This document shows, one piece after another, positions 23,571 to 36,480 of a DNA stretch of 64,000 bases. The position numbers and the translations under genes were made by a program. The DNA comes from Prochilodus magdalenae. Lineage: Eukaryota; Chordata; Actinopteri; Characiformes; Prochilodontidae. The stretch's first letter is position 1. Each line of letters begins with the position of its first letter. The notes beneath the pieces were generated by a model that ran no database searches, had not been told where the DNA came from, and saw nothing but the letters and a program-made list of their open reading frames with translations. The DNA is taken from contig JAMWET010003934.1 of assembly GCA_024036415.1 (NCBI GenBank), positions 801,001 through 865,000 on the forward strand, given 5' to 3'.

Positions 23571-26500
23571 GTGCATTAAGTTCAACACAACACAAGTACA
23601 TACACACAACTACCATACACAAACACAACCATCAGACATCTGGTTCCCATCACCACCTCTTTGAATGATTCTATAACATAGCAGTTTTCCAGCAAACACT
23701 ATTTATGTCTTTGTTTTACCATCACTGTTTATTATCGACAAACCAGTGAAATTTACCTTAACATTAGCATTAGTGATAATTTATTTTCTTCTATAGTGTG
23801 ATGTACAGTATTTGTGAGTGAAACATAGTATTAGACAGTGTCTAAGCTAGCTAAACGGTTTCTCTTGATGACAGGTGGCAGTAGGTGGAAGTGAAGGTGT
23901 TTAACATGATTTTAGCGGTTAATATAATTTTTCTCCACCCACTGATGCGTATGTTGTCAAAAGTCAGAAATTAGAAGATGTTTTAAAAATAAAAAAAGTA
24001 ATTACGCTATGATCAAAGTACAGTTTTTTAAAAATCTTTGATAGAATATGCTATTGTAAATTGTGTTAAGGATGACCAGGAATGCGCTTCAAATTTATTT
24101 TAGATTGATGTACCTGCAGTTTTTCTGTGTGCAGATAATACACTGTTTGCATGTAGCTGTGCTAAGACTTTTCCTGTGATATTAGATATCAGACTTCAGA
24201 TTCTAAGTCTTTACATTTTTATTTCTCCCTCACCGTGTTATCACCATCCCTGACTGGACTGTACTGTGATGCTCATTCCACACTCCTTCTCTCTATTTCT
24301 CCATCTCTGAAAAAGGTAAGAGACAGACTTACATTCTATTTCTCTTCTTAAAATGATGATTGCAAAAGATGTGCATGATGTAGACAAGAGCAATACACAC
24401 ACAAACAGACATGACATAGTATCTAGGCTCCTGTGCTTAGTGCATAAGGACCTGCAGTACGTAAACACTAGCACGAAACATTTGCACTGTAGATCCGTAG
24501 GCGATTTATGCTAAATCGAAGCTGATGATGTGTTGCTTATTTTTATTGGACTTGTTTCTAAATGCCTGATTGTTAGTGAAATAATTAGTAGTAGGTGACC
24601 TTTCATCTTTGCCTGCATTGGTAAAAGTAATGCATTAAATTTGCTTTTGTCCAGCAAGGTTTTACATGAACTTACTTGGACTGTGGACTGAAAATTCACC
24701 ATCCCTGATTGTATACTTTGCAGTGCTAAATAAATTCTTGGTCTTAGAAATATATTTTTTTACATTACTTTTTTAAAAATACAAAAAAGCACACAGACAC
24801 AACCACTTTAATTTATTCTCAAATAATTGAAAGCTAATGGTATTATTATTTACTCTTATTGTTATATTATGTTATTGTTGACATGAGTCAGGTCATACCA
24901 CCGACTTTCATTATATAATTTTGCACTACTTCTTTTTCACCCACATACTTAGTATTACTGCTTTATATAAATGACAGGGTTGCCAAAAAAAAAATAGAAC
25001 AAAAAGGTCAGAATTCACCCAGGAAAAATAAATTTCCACAAGGGGCTAAGGTTTCACCCTCGTTTTGTTGCATTCTTCCATTTTTCTGACATTCTGAATC
25101 TGAAAGTTTTTTTTTGTTTGTGTCACGGAGGTTTAGCAATAATGTGATTGGCTAGAATTAACTTGATGCTTGATGGTAGAACTGAATTACACAATTTTCC
25201 TGCCGGGAGGTCGTATTTACATTTGAGAATTGATAATAAATGTCAGCTTGGCCACACAGGTAAATAATATTCAACCTCTTTATGGTGTAATGTCAGGGTT
25301 TGACTTTAGCACCATCTGATGATACATCATAACAGTTTTATCCTGTTATTTGCTTTTGAGAATAATTGTGTTGATCTAAGATATTTTATTTAATTTATAA
25401 ATAATGGACACATTTAAATCAAGTTAATTCAATGCATTACTTTTTTCAGTGTAGGATCGTGTTGGTGTGCTTTTGGAAATTTGAAACCTGATGTTGTATT
25501 TTAGCTTTGCATCGCTATGATCCTGAAAAGAAGTATAGATTAAATGTTGTGATAGTTGGTAAAGATATTGTGTATGTGTTTATGTTCTTTTACACTTAAT
25601 GCTGCTCTGCCATCTTGTGGCCCAAGACGGATCTACAAAAGATCATTTAGTGGATCCAAGACAATCAGTAGTGCTGGTTCACTAAATGTTTGGCATGTGG
25701 TTCCTATGATCATAATGTGTGATGCTTATAACACAGGCAGTGTTTCTTTTTAACAAAGTACTGCGAGCTGGTCTGTGTTGCTCTACGCAGGTTTGTTCTG
25801 GTCTAGTGTTGGTCTTCTGCTTGTTCTGCTGGTCACCCAGCATGGTCAATATACATTGTTTTTTGCTAGTGACCAGCCACCTGGTCTATGCTGTTTTGTC
25901 TAGTAGGGAAGTTGTCCAGGTGTGTAATCCTATAGTAAGTGTTCGGTTTTCAGATCGGTGGCCTTATTAGAGAGGAGAAAAACTGTGTTCTGAGGCCCAT
26001 TACACTTAAACCCAGTCTAAGATTGTGAAACTGTTTCACATGGATGGCATTTCTCCCTCTCCAGCATGCCAGTGTTACTGCTAGATTACCCACCCAGGGA
26101 ATATCCAGCCAAGAATTGCTCTGTTGTCAAAAATTGCAGAATAATAAAATGGTTAGAGAATGACTTACACAAACCGTGCATCTGACAAAACACCATCATG
26201 GTAAAGGAACAAGGGCCAAAATTTGTATTTTATCATTTTGTGTTGAATGTTGTGTGTAGTAACCAAACACAGAGAACAATTATTATATGCGTTAATGTGT
26301 ATGGGGAAAAATCTTTGCTGTGATTGTGAACTGAAGTGTCCAGCAGAGGGCAGTGTGAGACATGAAATGTATTTCTTTACTGTAACAGTACGGTTGTGAT
26401 TTTACAGCGAGCATCAGATGCCTTTCTTTACCGACATGCTTTGACTGTGCTGAGAATGATCTGTCACCCAAATAATAGCTGGTCAAAATCAGCCCTCTGG

Positions 26501-26740
26501 TCAGAAACTGACCAATGATGACTGGGATAGAGGGAGTCTGATGAAGTAGGTAGCAGCAGAGTGGCGACAGGTCTGTGTCTGAGCTCCCATATAGTGAGCC
26601 TGTAAGATGATACTTGTAAATTGGCTAGACCAAGGAAGTACAAGGTAATGTTGTGTTAAAGAAGGCTAGATAGTTAAAAATGAGGCAGGGACACATCAGG
26701 TCAGATTTAAAACCAAACCTTTACTCTCACATATGTATAT
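23571..26740. other. Non-coding, no gene seen
   Basis: AT-rich, mainly unique sequence. The frames at 24241-24474, 25556-25970 and 26292-26486 carry no recognisable domain. Confidence 0.5.
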
Positions 26741-27340
26741 CAAGTCAAGTCAAATAGTTTTTTATTCAATATTTCAATATGCACAAGACATATAGAGGAT
26801 TTACATGGCGTTACTCTCCGTCCCAAGGTTCAGCACCTAAACATTTAGCTATGAATAGATTACAACTGAAACAAGAAAAAGAGTATATTGAATGTAATAA
26901 ACATAAAAACATAAGACATACGATAGAATAAAGTAATGGCCCTGCGATAAGCATAATGAGGCAGTAAGACACTAAAGACAATAAGGACAATAAAGTGGCA
27001 TGTACACTAGCAGAATTAGGATGCAGGATTAAAGTGGTATGACAGTGCCAGTATAAACAGTAGTGCAGGTTAAATAACATTAAGGCTGTTTAATGTGATG
27101 AGTGCAGACCAGTTCACAGTCACAGTCAGATATTAATGGGGGGGGGGGTTAATCGGGAATGTAAGGATAAAATCTTAAGAGCTTTTTAAAGTATGTGCAT
27201 CCCAGTTCGGTATTGATGGGGGTTCAGGGTGCTGAGTTTGTGTGCGCAGGGGGCAGAAGTCGGAGGGTGGTTAGAGCAGGGAGAGAGTTAAACATCCTAA
27301 CAGCATGGTGAATGAAACTGGCTCTCATGGCAGCAAATTG
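26741..27340 (-). mobile_element. Non-LTR-like repeat 3' portion, minus strand
   Basis: On the minus strand it ends in ...ATTGAATAAAAAACTATTTG followed by an ACTTG repeat (complement of 26741-26755), a typical LINE tail. The body includes blocks I recognise from an abundant fish repeat: GGTTCAGCACCTAAACATTT near 26827, and TTCAGGGTGCTGAGTTTGTG followed by GGGCAGAAGTCGGAGGGTGG at 27220-27270. A TAACAGCATGGTGAATGAAA phrase at 27298 parallels the CTGATGACATGGGGGAAGAA phrase in the repeat at 20 kb. The minus frame 26811-27080 (89 codons, Leu/Cys-rich) does not look like a reverse transcriptase. The 5' boundary is uncertain. Confidence 0.5.
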
Positions 27341-27438
27341 AAAAAATATCACCACCCACTTTCTTACTGGTACCTGTTCGGACCCCCCTTTACCTTCAGA
27401 ACTGCCTGAATTCCTTATGAGATATATTCAACAAGGTA
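27341..27438 (-). mobile_element. Tc1-like element fragment, 3' end only
   Basis: Contains the last codons of a Tc1-type transposase on the minus strand and a short stretch beyond its stop (CACCCACTTTCTTACTGGTA in plus sense) that I recognise from the end of a common fish Tc1 family. Everything upstream in the element has been lost. The 42-bp minisatellite begins exactly where the transposase sequence breaks off. Confidence 0.6.
27364..27438 (-). pseudogene. Tc1 transposase C-terminal tail, relic
   Basis: The minus-strand translation from 27438 to 27364 reads Y-L-V-E-Y-I-S, a stop, then G-I-Q-A-V-L-K-V-K-G-G-P-N-R-Y-Q and a terminal stop. Many Tc1/mariner transposases end in 'R-I-x-A-V-L-x-A-K-G-G-x-T-x-Y', and the match in spacing and in the G-G-P-N-R-Y end is clear. 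One internal nonsense codon and loss of all catalytic residues make it a relic. Confidence 0.6.
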
Positions 27439-28186
27439 CAGAAACAAGGGGAAATACAAGGTGGAGGTTTGTGATAAAGTGGCTGTTGAGGGGAAATACA
27501 AGATGTAGGTTTGTAATAAAGTGGCTGTTGAGGGGAAATACAAGGTGGAGGTTTGTAATAAAGTGGCTGCTGAAGGGAAATACAAGGTACAGAAACAAGG
27601 GGAAATACAAGATGTAGGTTTGTAATAAAATGACTGTTGAGAGAAAATACAAGGTGGAGGTTTGTAATACTGGTTAGGGGAATACTAGGTGGAGGTTTGT
27701 AATAAAGGGATTGTTGAGGGGAAATACTAGGTGGAGGTTTGTGATAAAGTGGCTGTTAAAGGGGGATACAAGGTGGAGGTTTGTGATAAAGTGGCTGTTG
27801 AGGGGAAATACAAGGTGGAGGTTTGTGATAAAGTGGCTGTTGAGGAGAAATACAAGGTGGAGGTTTGTAATACTGTTGAGGGGAATACAAGGTGGAGGTT
27901 TGTAATAAAGTGGATGTTGAGGGGAAATACAAGGTGGACGTTTGTAATTCTGTTGAGAGGATATACAAGGTTAAGGTTTGTTATAAAGTGGCTGCTGAAG
28001 GGAAATACTAGGTGGAGGTTTGTAATACAGTTGAGGGGAATACAAGGTGGAGGTTTGTAATACTGTTATGGGGAAATACAAGGTGGAGGTTTGTAATAAA
28101 GTGGCTGTTGAGGGTAAATACAAGGTGGAGGTTTGTAATAAAGTGGTTGTTGAGGGGAAGTACAAAGGTGGAGGTTTTCTAAAAAG
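27434..28186. repeat. 42-bp minisatellite, about 18 copies
   Basis: Tandem units made of GAGGGGAAATACAAGGTGG, then AGGTTTGTAATAAAGTGGCT and GTT. The full unit is 42 bp; a shorter variant near 35 bp lacks the AAAGTGGCTG part and reads AATACTGTTG. The GGTGGAGGTT-type core occurs about 18 times. A different phrase, GGTACAGAAACAAGG, occurs at 27434 and 27587 and may mark the founder sequence. Because 42 is a multiple of three, frames stay open in blocks and give a 14-residue periodic translation (R-F-V-I-K-W-L-L-R-G-N-T-R-W). I do not think it is translated: stops and 35-bp units break it repeatedly. Confidence 0.9.
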
Positions 28187-29254
28187 TGATTAGAAAACTA
28201 ACTTTCAGATGATGGCTTAGCAGGATAACTTTTTGTTGCATAAGAAGTATATTGATTCCCAAGGAATCTTTGGAAACTCAAGATGCTTCTAATTGAAACA
28301 GTCACTGTCACTCACTAAGACAAAACATTTCAGAGTTTCGCTTTGGTTTTAGAATTTTTGTATTTACTCTGCTCTAACCCAAAGCTATGTGTCTGAACCT
28401 TTAATTTGGACACTTCTTGTCAAAGGAAAACTGGTAAAGAAAAGCTCCTAGGTTTCCAAACGCACACTGCAGATTCAAACACTGTAGCATTTGTTGATGT
28501 TTAGAAGGCGTTAATAAGAAAGTTATGAGTTCATTGCTCTCTCAGCCTTGGGACAAGACTGATGGCTTTTACCCTGCAAAATAAAGTAACGAGAATGTGG
28601 AGATGCTACCATGGAAACAAGGAACTGTTGGTACACTAGTGAAGATGGATGGTGTCAATTTAGAGCACATTTGCTTCTTATAAGAGCTGCCTCAACATTT
28701 CTTCATAAAGCTACTAGGGTTCACACTGGCAAGACTGTGAAGACTGCAGCTCTTCAGTGCCACATAGTAGACTCTTTGGCTTATGTGACTATATATTTTA
28801 TGAGCTACTTACAGTGAAATATGTGTATGTATATTACCTGAATATATACCCATCTACAAGGGGCAAATCGCAGCTTCACTTTTCTATTACACCTCTATAT
28901 TACACCCTAATCTCCTATATTACAAAAGTTGACACTCAGCTTAAATGTAATTTTGCATAAAGTATTTGCATAGTTTATTACATCATTAATTACACAATTA
29001 GTTCCATAATTTATTATATTGTCAATGTTCAAAAATGGTAAAATTACAAATGATACAAAAAGTAAATATACCTTTGTTACAAAATGTAAAATAGAACATT
29101 AATAACAAAACAAAACAAACTTTTACACAACAAAATACAACAGACAAAATAAAGTTTAAGCTGTTTGAACAAAAATAATGATCAAAACAAGCAAATGTGA
29201 TTATTATATAAAATAACACAAATCTAATATGATTAGATAAAAATGTATAAAATG
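28187..29254. other. Non-coding, no gene seen
   Basis: Unique AT-rich sequence. The frames at 28611-28960 overlap and have no recognisable content. Confidence 0.5.

Positions 29255-29300
<46 letters not shown>
29255..29300. repeat. (TAA)n microsatellite
   Basis: About 15 copies of the trinucleotide; it makes the poly-Tyr minus frame. Confidence 0.97.
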
Positions 29301-29302
<2 letters not shown>

Positions 29303-29766
29303 CAATTTTTGTTCTTTAGTAAAGTCCAGCTTGTTGGTGCACTGAAACTGAAAGCAGATATTTACAGTACAGTAAAAGCTTTGGGTAAATTTAGGGTTAT
29401 CCAGTGACTGGAACAAATTGAATAATTTTCATCATTTATAGTGATAAAATGGCATATGACATATGCAGTTTGACAGATGTAGGTCTATATATCACAATAA
29501 AACCATAATTAAGACCTACAATGAAATATCATTAAGAAACACTTTTATTTTGATATGGGAATCCATGTTTTTGTCTCAGCTTATTTGCAAGTGTTAGATG
29601 ATATGACATCTAAAAGTAAATTTACCATCCAGTCATATACAAAGTTACTTATTTTTTACTGAATCTTTCAAAATTGGATCCATTCAAGGTTGTAATTTTC
29701 AAAGCATTAAAGCAATGTTGGATGTTCTGACAAACAACAAGGATTTATTTCTAAAAGCTTTGGTTG

Positions 29767-30110
29767 TTAAAAGCTTTTTGTGGAATAACAAAACAGCACT
29801 ACAATTTCTTCTTGTGCAGTATCAATATCACAATATACAATAGTGTTGTCTGCAACAGTAGCAGCAATCTCTTTAATATATACTTTGTATAAGACTGGCC
29901 CCAGGATTGAACCCTGTGGCATACCTATTTCTATAGATCTGATGTCACACTGCAATACATAGCTTTCATATTTGTAACATTTTGACTAAAACATTTGTTT
30001 TCTAAGCTATTTAAGAGTGTGATTAATTGTATCACATGTTTTGGAAAGACTGGCAAAAATGAAATACAGTGCTTTATTCTGTCTAAAGCAGCAAAAAAGA
30101 TCATTTAAAA
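29767..30110 (-). pseudogene. LINE reverse transcriptase fragment
   Basis: The minus strand shows two RT blocks about 40 codons apart. At 30011-30072 the translation gives A-L-Y-F-I-F-A-S-L-S-K-T-C-D-T-I-N-H-T-L, matching the motif-A region of non-LTR RTs ('x-F-x-D-L-S-K-A-F-D-T-V-x-H'), with the catalytic Asp replaced by Ser. At 29955-29820 it gives G-M-P-Q-G-S-I-L-G-P-V-L-Y and V-A-D-N-T, matching 'G-V-P-Q-G-S-I-L-G-P' and the 'Y-A-D-D-T' box with the second Asp changed to Asn. A frameshift or gap and a stop separate the blocks. Both catalytic sites are lost, so it is dead. A possible earlier RT segment (L-P-T-V-S-E-Q-I) appears at about 30220-30260. The clade is not resolved. Confidence 0.8.
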
Positions 30111-32260
30111 CAAGTTTGATAGCAGAGAGGATTTTTCAGTGAAACCAGATTGTTAAGTGCACAAGACAGAGTTTGCATGGAGCATAGCCAATGCTGGGAA
30201 TTTTGCATGATAAAACAGAAGATGTACATAATTTGTTCTGATACAGTAGGTAAGTAGAAAAAACTCTTCTTCTAAAAGCAAATGTCACACAGACTGAAAG
30301 GTCCTCCCATAGATTCTCTGCTTGTAAGAATGTGCAAAGAGTCATATATAATGAATGAATGTTTCTTTAACTATAAGAGCCAAAAAATGTTTTGTTTGTG
30401 ACAGTCTTACAGGGTTGTAGTGGAGTATTTTCGTTCAGTTTTTCTGATTAATATTTAACTAGTATTTAATACCGCACAACAATTACCCTTTCCACAATGT
30501 CTAGTACCCACAGTATTTGTTTGTGTGTTAAACAATTAGTGTACACTGTGCACTCGCATGAACTGTAGAACATTCATATGAAGCATGGTATGTTTGTTTT
30601 TTCTTTTTCAGGGTACGTTAGCTTTTTCTTGCTCTTTTAAGTTTCAGTATTGTAGTAAGGACATTGGATAAAATGGATAAATAAATGACAGAATTGACAT
30701 ATTTATCTATTCAACATGTATGGCATGTTATTTAGTGAGATTTTTTTTTTTGCATCTGACAAGGAAAATTTGCGGGACACAAACAAAACTGCCCTTTTCA
30801 CATAAGATATTCTTTAAAAATGGCATTAACTAAATTTAGCATTCATTTGTATTAAAATGAATAATAACACATATAAAATAGTATTTGTGTGTTATGTTTG
30901 AAGTCAGAAAAAACAGCATATATTTTTACAACATGCTTTTGTTTTTGTCAGAGAAAACTGATTTCTAATGGTTTTCTGTATGTGATTTAATATCTGCATC
31001 TGCAATTATTGATTGCGTCTTTTGTCATTATACAGATCCAGTAAGAGCTTGCGCTGTAAGTGTGGGTGTGATGCTGAAATGGGTGGGTATAGATAGCACT
31101 GTGATCTGATGAGTCACTCATTATGTGGATTTGTCTAATAAGGTCTGCTTGCGCCCACACTGTTGTGCCAGAATGAAGAGAATTGAGGGCACCATTGATG
31201 GAAAAAACTTTGAAATAAAAGACAAGACACTACCCTGTACTTTTTCTTAGTTCTCTTTAGTTTCAGGCAAGAAAGTTTGTTGATTCAAATCAGTTTATTA
31301 AAAAGAAGCAAGGCTCTTTGTTTTGACAGAACACGTATATGATATAATGTTAAAAAAGTAATGTTAGTAAAAGTCTAGCTGGAAAATTACTGCTTCAGAA
31401 TGCTCTGAATACAGAGCTCTAGGCTAGCAAGTAAGACAAATTTATTGTTGGCTAACATTAATCTAGCTGCTTATGATTAGTAAACTGACATGAATTATGC
31501 TAAGATTAATGTAATTCGTAATGATCATCTCTACTCACACTTTAGCAGTCATGAAGGGGCAGCTGTTTGCTTAACATGGGTTAACCATAATGAATTACTA
31601 CATGTTAACTAATGCATTGCTTCTTGTTAGTTAGTCAACATTTAATGTAAAGTGTTGCCGATTTCTCTAGGTACATGGAAAATATCATATGTTAGCATCA
31701 GGCCTCTAAACAAATTCTAAATTCAAATTTTAAGATTCCTAATTTCGTTTAACTACAGCACAGTTCAGCTTGGTGACATTTAAACTGGAAACTCAATGTT
31801 ATGTAATAAGGCTAAGTAACAGTATAGCGGTCCGACATCAAATTTTTTCAGTGTTCGACAAAAGTGTGCTATGTTTTGTCATTAGGAGGAATGGATTTTT
31901 TTGCCAATATTTATTAAAGCCCCAGGTCTACTCATTTTCATGATTGAACTAACCGAAGAAAAAGTGATGTTTTTTCTGTGAAGAGATTTTCAAAAGATTT
32001 TCTCCGTAGTATTTTTCCTGTGAGATTTATGTTGGGCAAAAGGAGTTATCAAGCTGTGTAGACTCCACATTACAATGCCAGTCATGCTTTAGCATTGTAG
32101 CAGGTAGCTAATGAGACTACTAAAGAGGTTTCACTAACCCTAATCTACGTACTTTTGAGAGCGGCCCGATAACTAAATCACTACATGTTTGTGTGATATA
32201 GTCTTATGCTAAAAACCTGCGCTCTCAAACATTACCTGTAAAATGCGAGCTAGTTAAGGC
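30111..32260. other. Non-coding, possible 5' LINE debris then unique DNA
   Basis: The first 200 bp may continue the decayed LINE. The rest is AT-rich with no supported feature. Confidence 0.45.
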
Positions 32261-32464
32261 TATATAGGTTAGTGGTTCTGGCTCTCAAGTACCTCGGCGC
32301 TACATATTTTGGAGATTCCACTGCTGCCAGCACACCTGAGGCCAACTAAAGAGATATTTAACAAGCCCTTCTTGAGCTAAAGTAGGTGTATTAGAGTCGG
32401 CAGAGCACTGCAACATGCAGGGTAGTGGTACTCCAGGACTAGGATGAGGAACCACTTATATAGA
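32261..32464. mobile_element. hAT-like MITE with 8-bp target duplication
   Basis: About 188 bp from TTAGTGGTTCTGGCTCTCAA to the mirrored end ...GGACTAGGATGAGGAACCACT, with imperfect terminal inverted repeats. The flanks are TATATAGG (32261-32268) and TATATAGA (32457-32464), an 8-bp duplication with one mismatch, the hAT signature. Internal phrases (CAGCACACCTGAGGCCAACT, AGGTGTATTAGAGTCGGCAG, GGTAGTGGTACTCCAGGACT) match an abundant teleost repeat with 'cagtggttc' type ends. No coding capacity. Confidence 0.7.
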
Positions 32465-34288
32465 TCGTTACCAGCATCATTATTGGTAAAGAGTTTTTTC
32501 AGGTTTCGCACTTTTTTTCTCATCATTCAGAGGCGGGTCTGTGAGTTAAAATTTTTAGTATTTAAAACCAGTACACAGGAGCTTTAAGGTTTGTCCAACA
32601 TCACATCAGTAGATACAAAAGAACACATTTGTGACCAGAGCATGAATAGGCCTATTGTAATGTTACCAGAAGAGCGTTCTATAGTTACAAATAAGTTTAT
32701 TGCTGACAAGCTAAAAACTTTGACATTAAAGTGCAAAAAGCCAAAAACACAAAACAGTATACTAATGAAGAAGGTAGGAAGGTATTATTTTATAATATTA
32801 TGTGTTTTTCTTTTACTCAAAGTACTTCCAAAGAAAAATAAGAGCTTAGAATAATAAGATAAAAAAAATTCTCTCCTTGGGTGAGAAGCTGTGGAGTGCA
32901 ACCTTCTGGTGTTGCTGTTTTTAGTGTGATAAGCTGCAGTGTTAGTAAATCAAGTGTTAATGTCAGATGCATTGTAAACACACGGTGCCCTGTACCAGTG
33001 CTTGTATGCTTATCTGGCCCTCTTTGGTCTTTTCTTTCTCTTTATTTTAGAATGCCTGGAATTCTGTGCCCAGTGATTTCTAAATGTTTGATATAGCATT
33101 ATGCCCAGCTTTACCTGCATAGGCTATGTCCACTCTGCACCACATGCAAGTAGAAATGTGCTGTTTTAAGGATGATGGATGATAATCCAGTCATCACTAT
33201 TGGCCCATGGTGCTTAAATAATAATGCTGAATGTAAACAAGGCTAATAACACTGTGTTTTTAGTATAACACAGAAGTAGAAGGATTTCTCTTGGTGCAGG
33301 TGTTGACATAAATTCCAATTTTTTTTCTGTTCTCATTCTTCCTGGCTTTCACTCTGCTTTAGAGTTTGTACCCCTTCCGGACTCTCAGCGGGCCAGAGAA
33401 CAGCACATTCCTCAAAACCCTGTCAGTGTCTGCTGTGTGTTTGTGTGTGTATATGAGAGCGAGAGACGGAACAAGAGAGAGGATAACTCTCAAGGTGTGA
33501 AAATAGTTGTTGAGAGAAAAGGTTGTTGTGCTGCTTCAGCTGTTTACTTGTTGGATATCTGATCTTACGTTCAAGTTCAAACACAGACACACACACACAC
33601 ACACACACAAGCACCAGGGTATGCAGCCGGAGACGGAGCAGCCTGCATCTACTTAGTTTGCACTGCTCACACACTGACTAGCTTTATTTAATATCTTACA
33701 AATTCTTATATTTTAAACCCCCCTTTATTTTAATATTTGTTTCATGTTACATTTAGCAGACATCACAATATAACAAAATATTGACAGCTGCACCTTTTTT
33801 TCCCGACCCAGTTATTTTCTCTGTATGTTTCTTTTTATTTATTTTTTTAAAGTTTTTTAAGTTTTGGAAGCTCCTGCGTTTTCTGATATTTTCCTTTGGC
33901 TTTTTTCATCCTTATGCGTATTATTTCCGAAGCAATCTTCTCAAAGAAGGCTGAATAGCTTATACCTAATGATCATTCTATCTGGGAATTAAATTAAAGG
34001 GCGGCCCCTGACTTGTGGACAGTAGTGTGTCATATTAGCTCTGTTTGCATAAGAAGGACCGAAGGAACTGCCTGAAAACAACATCATATCTCTGTTGTCT
34101 CCATTGGAGCTGTTTTCCCTAAAACAACATAATTTTGCTTGCTTTGTAAGTTGCTACTGTCAGGTCCTTTCTCAGAAGATAAGTTGTAAAAAATATATCA
34201 GAATTAAGGGATGTATAGATTTATTTAAGATATTTTTAGCTACAGAGTACTCACTCTCTTTGTCTTTGATTTTCCTCCCTCACTCCAT

Positions 34289-34289
<1 letters not shown>

Positions 34290-34375
<86 letters not shown>

Positions 34376-34382
34376 ATCTCTC
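34290..34382. repeat. (CT)n microsatellite
   Basis: CT dinucleotide run with a few TTTC interruptions. Confidence 0.96.
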
Positions 34383-36383
34383 TTTTCTCAGTGTGTGTGA
34401 TGGCCATAAGGGAATTACTTGTGTGCTCGTGTTTGTGTGTGGAACTGTGTATGTGTGTGTGTTCACTGTCTAAACTAAATATGAACTTTAGCAACACAGC
34501 TTTGCTTGTCTCCTTCTCTTTTACTTCAGCTTATCAGGGCTTTGTGTTGTGTGCTGTGTGCTGTGTGTGAGTGTGTGTGTGATCTCCCCTGGGTCCGTGT
34601 GTCCTGCTGTTGTCCTGTATCTTGTGTTTCAGGCTCTTTTGAACCATGAATACAGCTTCATATTTATTCACAGCACAGAGAGACTCACACACCAGCATTA
34701 TTAAAGATATTACAGAAGCTTTCATAAGATCATCAGCAACAGTGCTCATATTTCACATCTAAGTAATTCAGTGCCAACAAATTGTCCCTTTTAAATTTTG
34801 ACTTTGTTTACTGCCTTGAAGGGAAGGGCACTGTGAACTTTGTAATGAATGATGAAGAAAACTAGAGCATTTTAATATTTTTTTTGAACCCCACCATTAT
34901 GATGAAAGATATTATTTATTTATTTATATTTCAAAGCTCTAGGGCTCTTTATTATTCATTGCAGTTTATTCTTTACTGTAATCTATTTGTTCTATTTTAT
35001 TATACACTTTGTTAAATACTTGTTACTAGTATGTGTGCTTGCCTGGTCTGTTTGGTATGTTACATGTTTAACATACTCAATGAAATAAGATGATTTTGAT
35101 TTATGTTAGTGTTTATGAATTTACTCTCTCATGGTGCTGTATGCTCACAGGTTTAACCTCATGAGATTTTTCTGCATTTTGCAGTGCATGGTAAACATGT
35201 GATTTAACAGTTATGTTTTTCCTTTGTTTATTTGTTATTTGTTTAAAACCTGTGTCGGTGGAAAAAAGTTCTGGTCCGGTCCAGTTTTATTCTAGTCCCT
35301 TATGTTCATCATGTGTTGAGGAGAATAGGAGCTCAGAGTAAGGTTAATTTATTGATGCAGTGAATATTCTTAATGAACTTTATTTGTAGGTCTGTAAGAT
35401 GCCTGTCAGTTGTGTTTTCGGGTTAGTTTCCCTTTACAGTGGTGGTTTAGTTGTAAGGAGTTGTAGCCTAATGTGAATTCCACACAAAGAGAGACAGGAG
35501 AACAGGACCACAGAAATACCACATACACCTTCCCACACTCAAACAACTGCGCCACTCACATACTGGCACTCACTTACACACCTCATTTCATGTTGGTAAA
35601 CATTGTGTTGTTTACTAATGATTTTACAGCTACAGACTCTCTCACATCCATGTTTGTGCAAGAATACCGACACCTGCCTCCAGAACGCTGCTGCCTCTGT
35701 GAAGTTCTGAAAGTTCGCTCTTCTTTCTCTCTGTTCTCTGCCCAGCTCCCCAGTTGCAAATTCCCAGTTTCCCACCCTGGGGTGTTTTGTCATGATGCTT
35801 GTATTGTGTTGTAAAGGTACTGACAACATCCAGTCCTATCTACAGGCCAATTCTGGGTGGTGTTGTAACCTCTTAGCACAATATGTTGTTAAGTTCGTTT
35901 GCAGCTGCTCCACAGTGTCCTGTTTAATTGCTTTTCTATTCTTTTCTATTCTTTTAATTGCTTTTCTATTCTTCTTTTTATAGACATTGCATAAACTGTA
36001 TATTATTCAAATAAAGTTGTGTGTCAGCAATGGAGGCTCTTAAAGTAATTCATTAGGAAGGCTGTTTGGACTTTTTTAAATAGACTGTGTACAGGCATCC
36101 CCATGAACGAAGCTTTGGATGTGCGGTTATTTGAGGCTTGGCCCCATGGAGTACATTAACCATCTACACATAATTTTTGGCAAAGTCTCTTGATTTGTGA
36201 ACAACAATGTATAAGTAGTACAAATGTGTATTTACAGCTGAAGTTTGAAGTGGCTTCCAGCAGTGGTGGGAGTTTGGGTTTGTTAGATAAGCTTCTCCCA
36301 AAGATAAATCAAATATACAACCCACTTTCGGTTCAGAAACTTAGACCCGTAGAGACAGATAAAATGTGAGAAGGAAAAGAGTG

Positions 36384-36406
36384 ATATATATATATATATA
36401 TTTATA

Positions 36407-36480
<74 letters not shown>
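36384..36480. repeat. (TA)n(GA)n compound microsatellite
   Basis: A short TA run (36384-36402) followed by GA dinucleotides to about 36480. Confidence 0.96.

Noticed and set aside
26811..27080. 89-codon minus frame inside the 26.7-kb repeat as a LINE ORF
   Set aside because: No RT, endonuclease or zinc-knuckle motif; Leu/Cys content looks like a chance frame in the 3' non-coding part of the repeat.
27417..28165. 14-residue periodic proteins across the 42-bp array
   Set aside because: Open frames follow from a unit length divisible by three; stops and 35-bp units break them and no start or splice context is seen.
27434..28186. CRISPR-like array (regular repeats of 35-42 bp)
   Set aside because: There are no unique spacers: the whole unit is repeated. 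The genome is vertebrate; the same reasoning applies to 47766-48262.
35473..35829. 113-codon plus frame and 96-codon minus frame
   Set aside because: The two overlap on opposite strands, neither shows a recognisable motif or splice structure.
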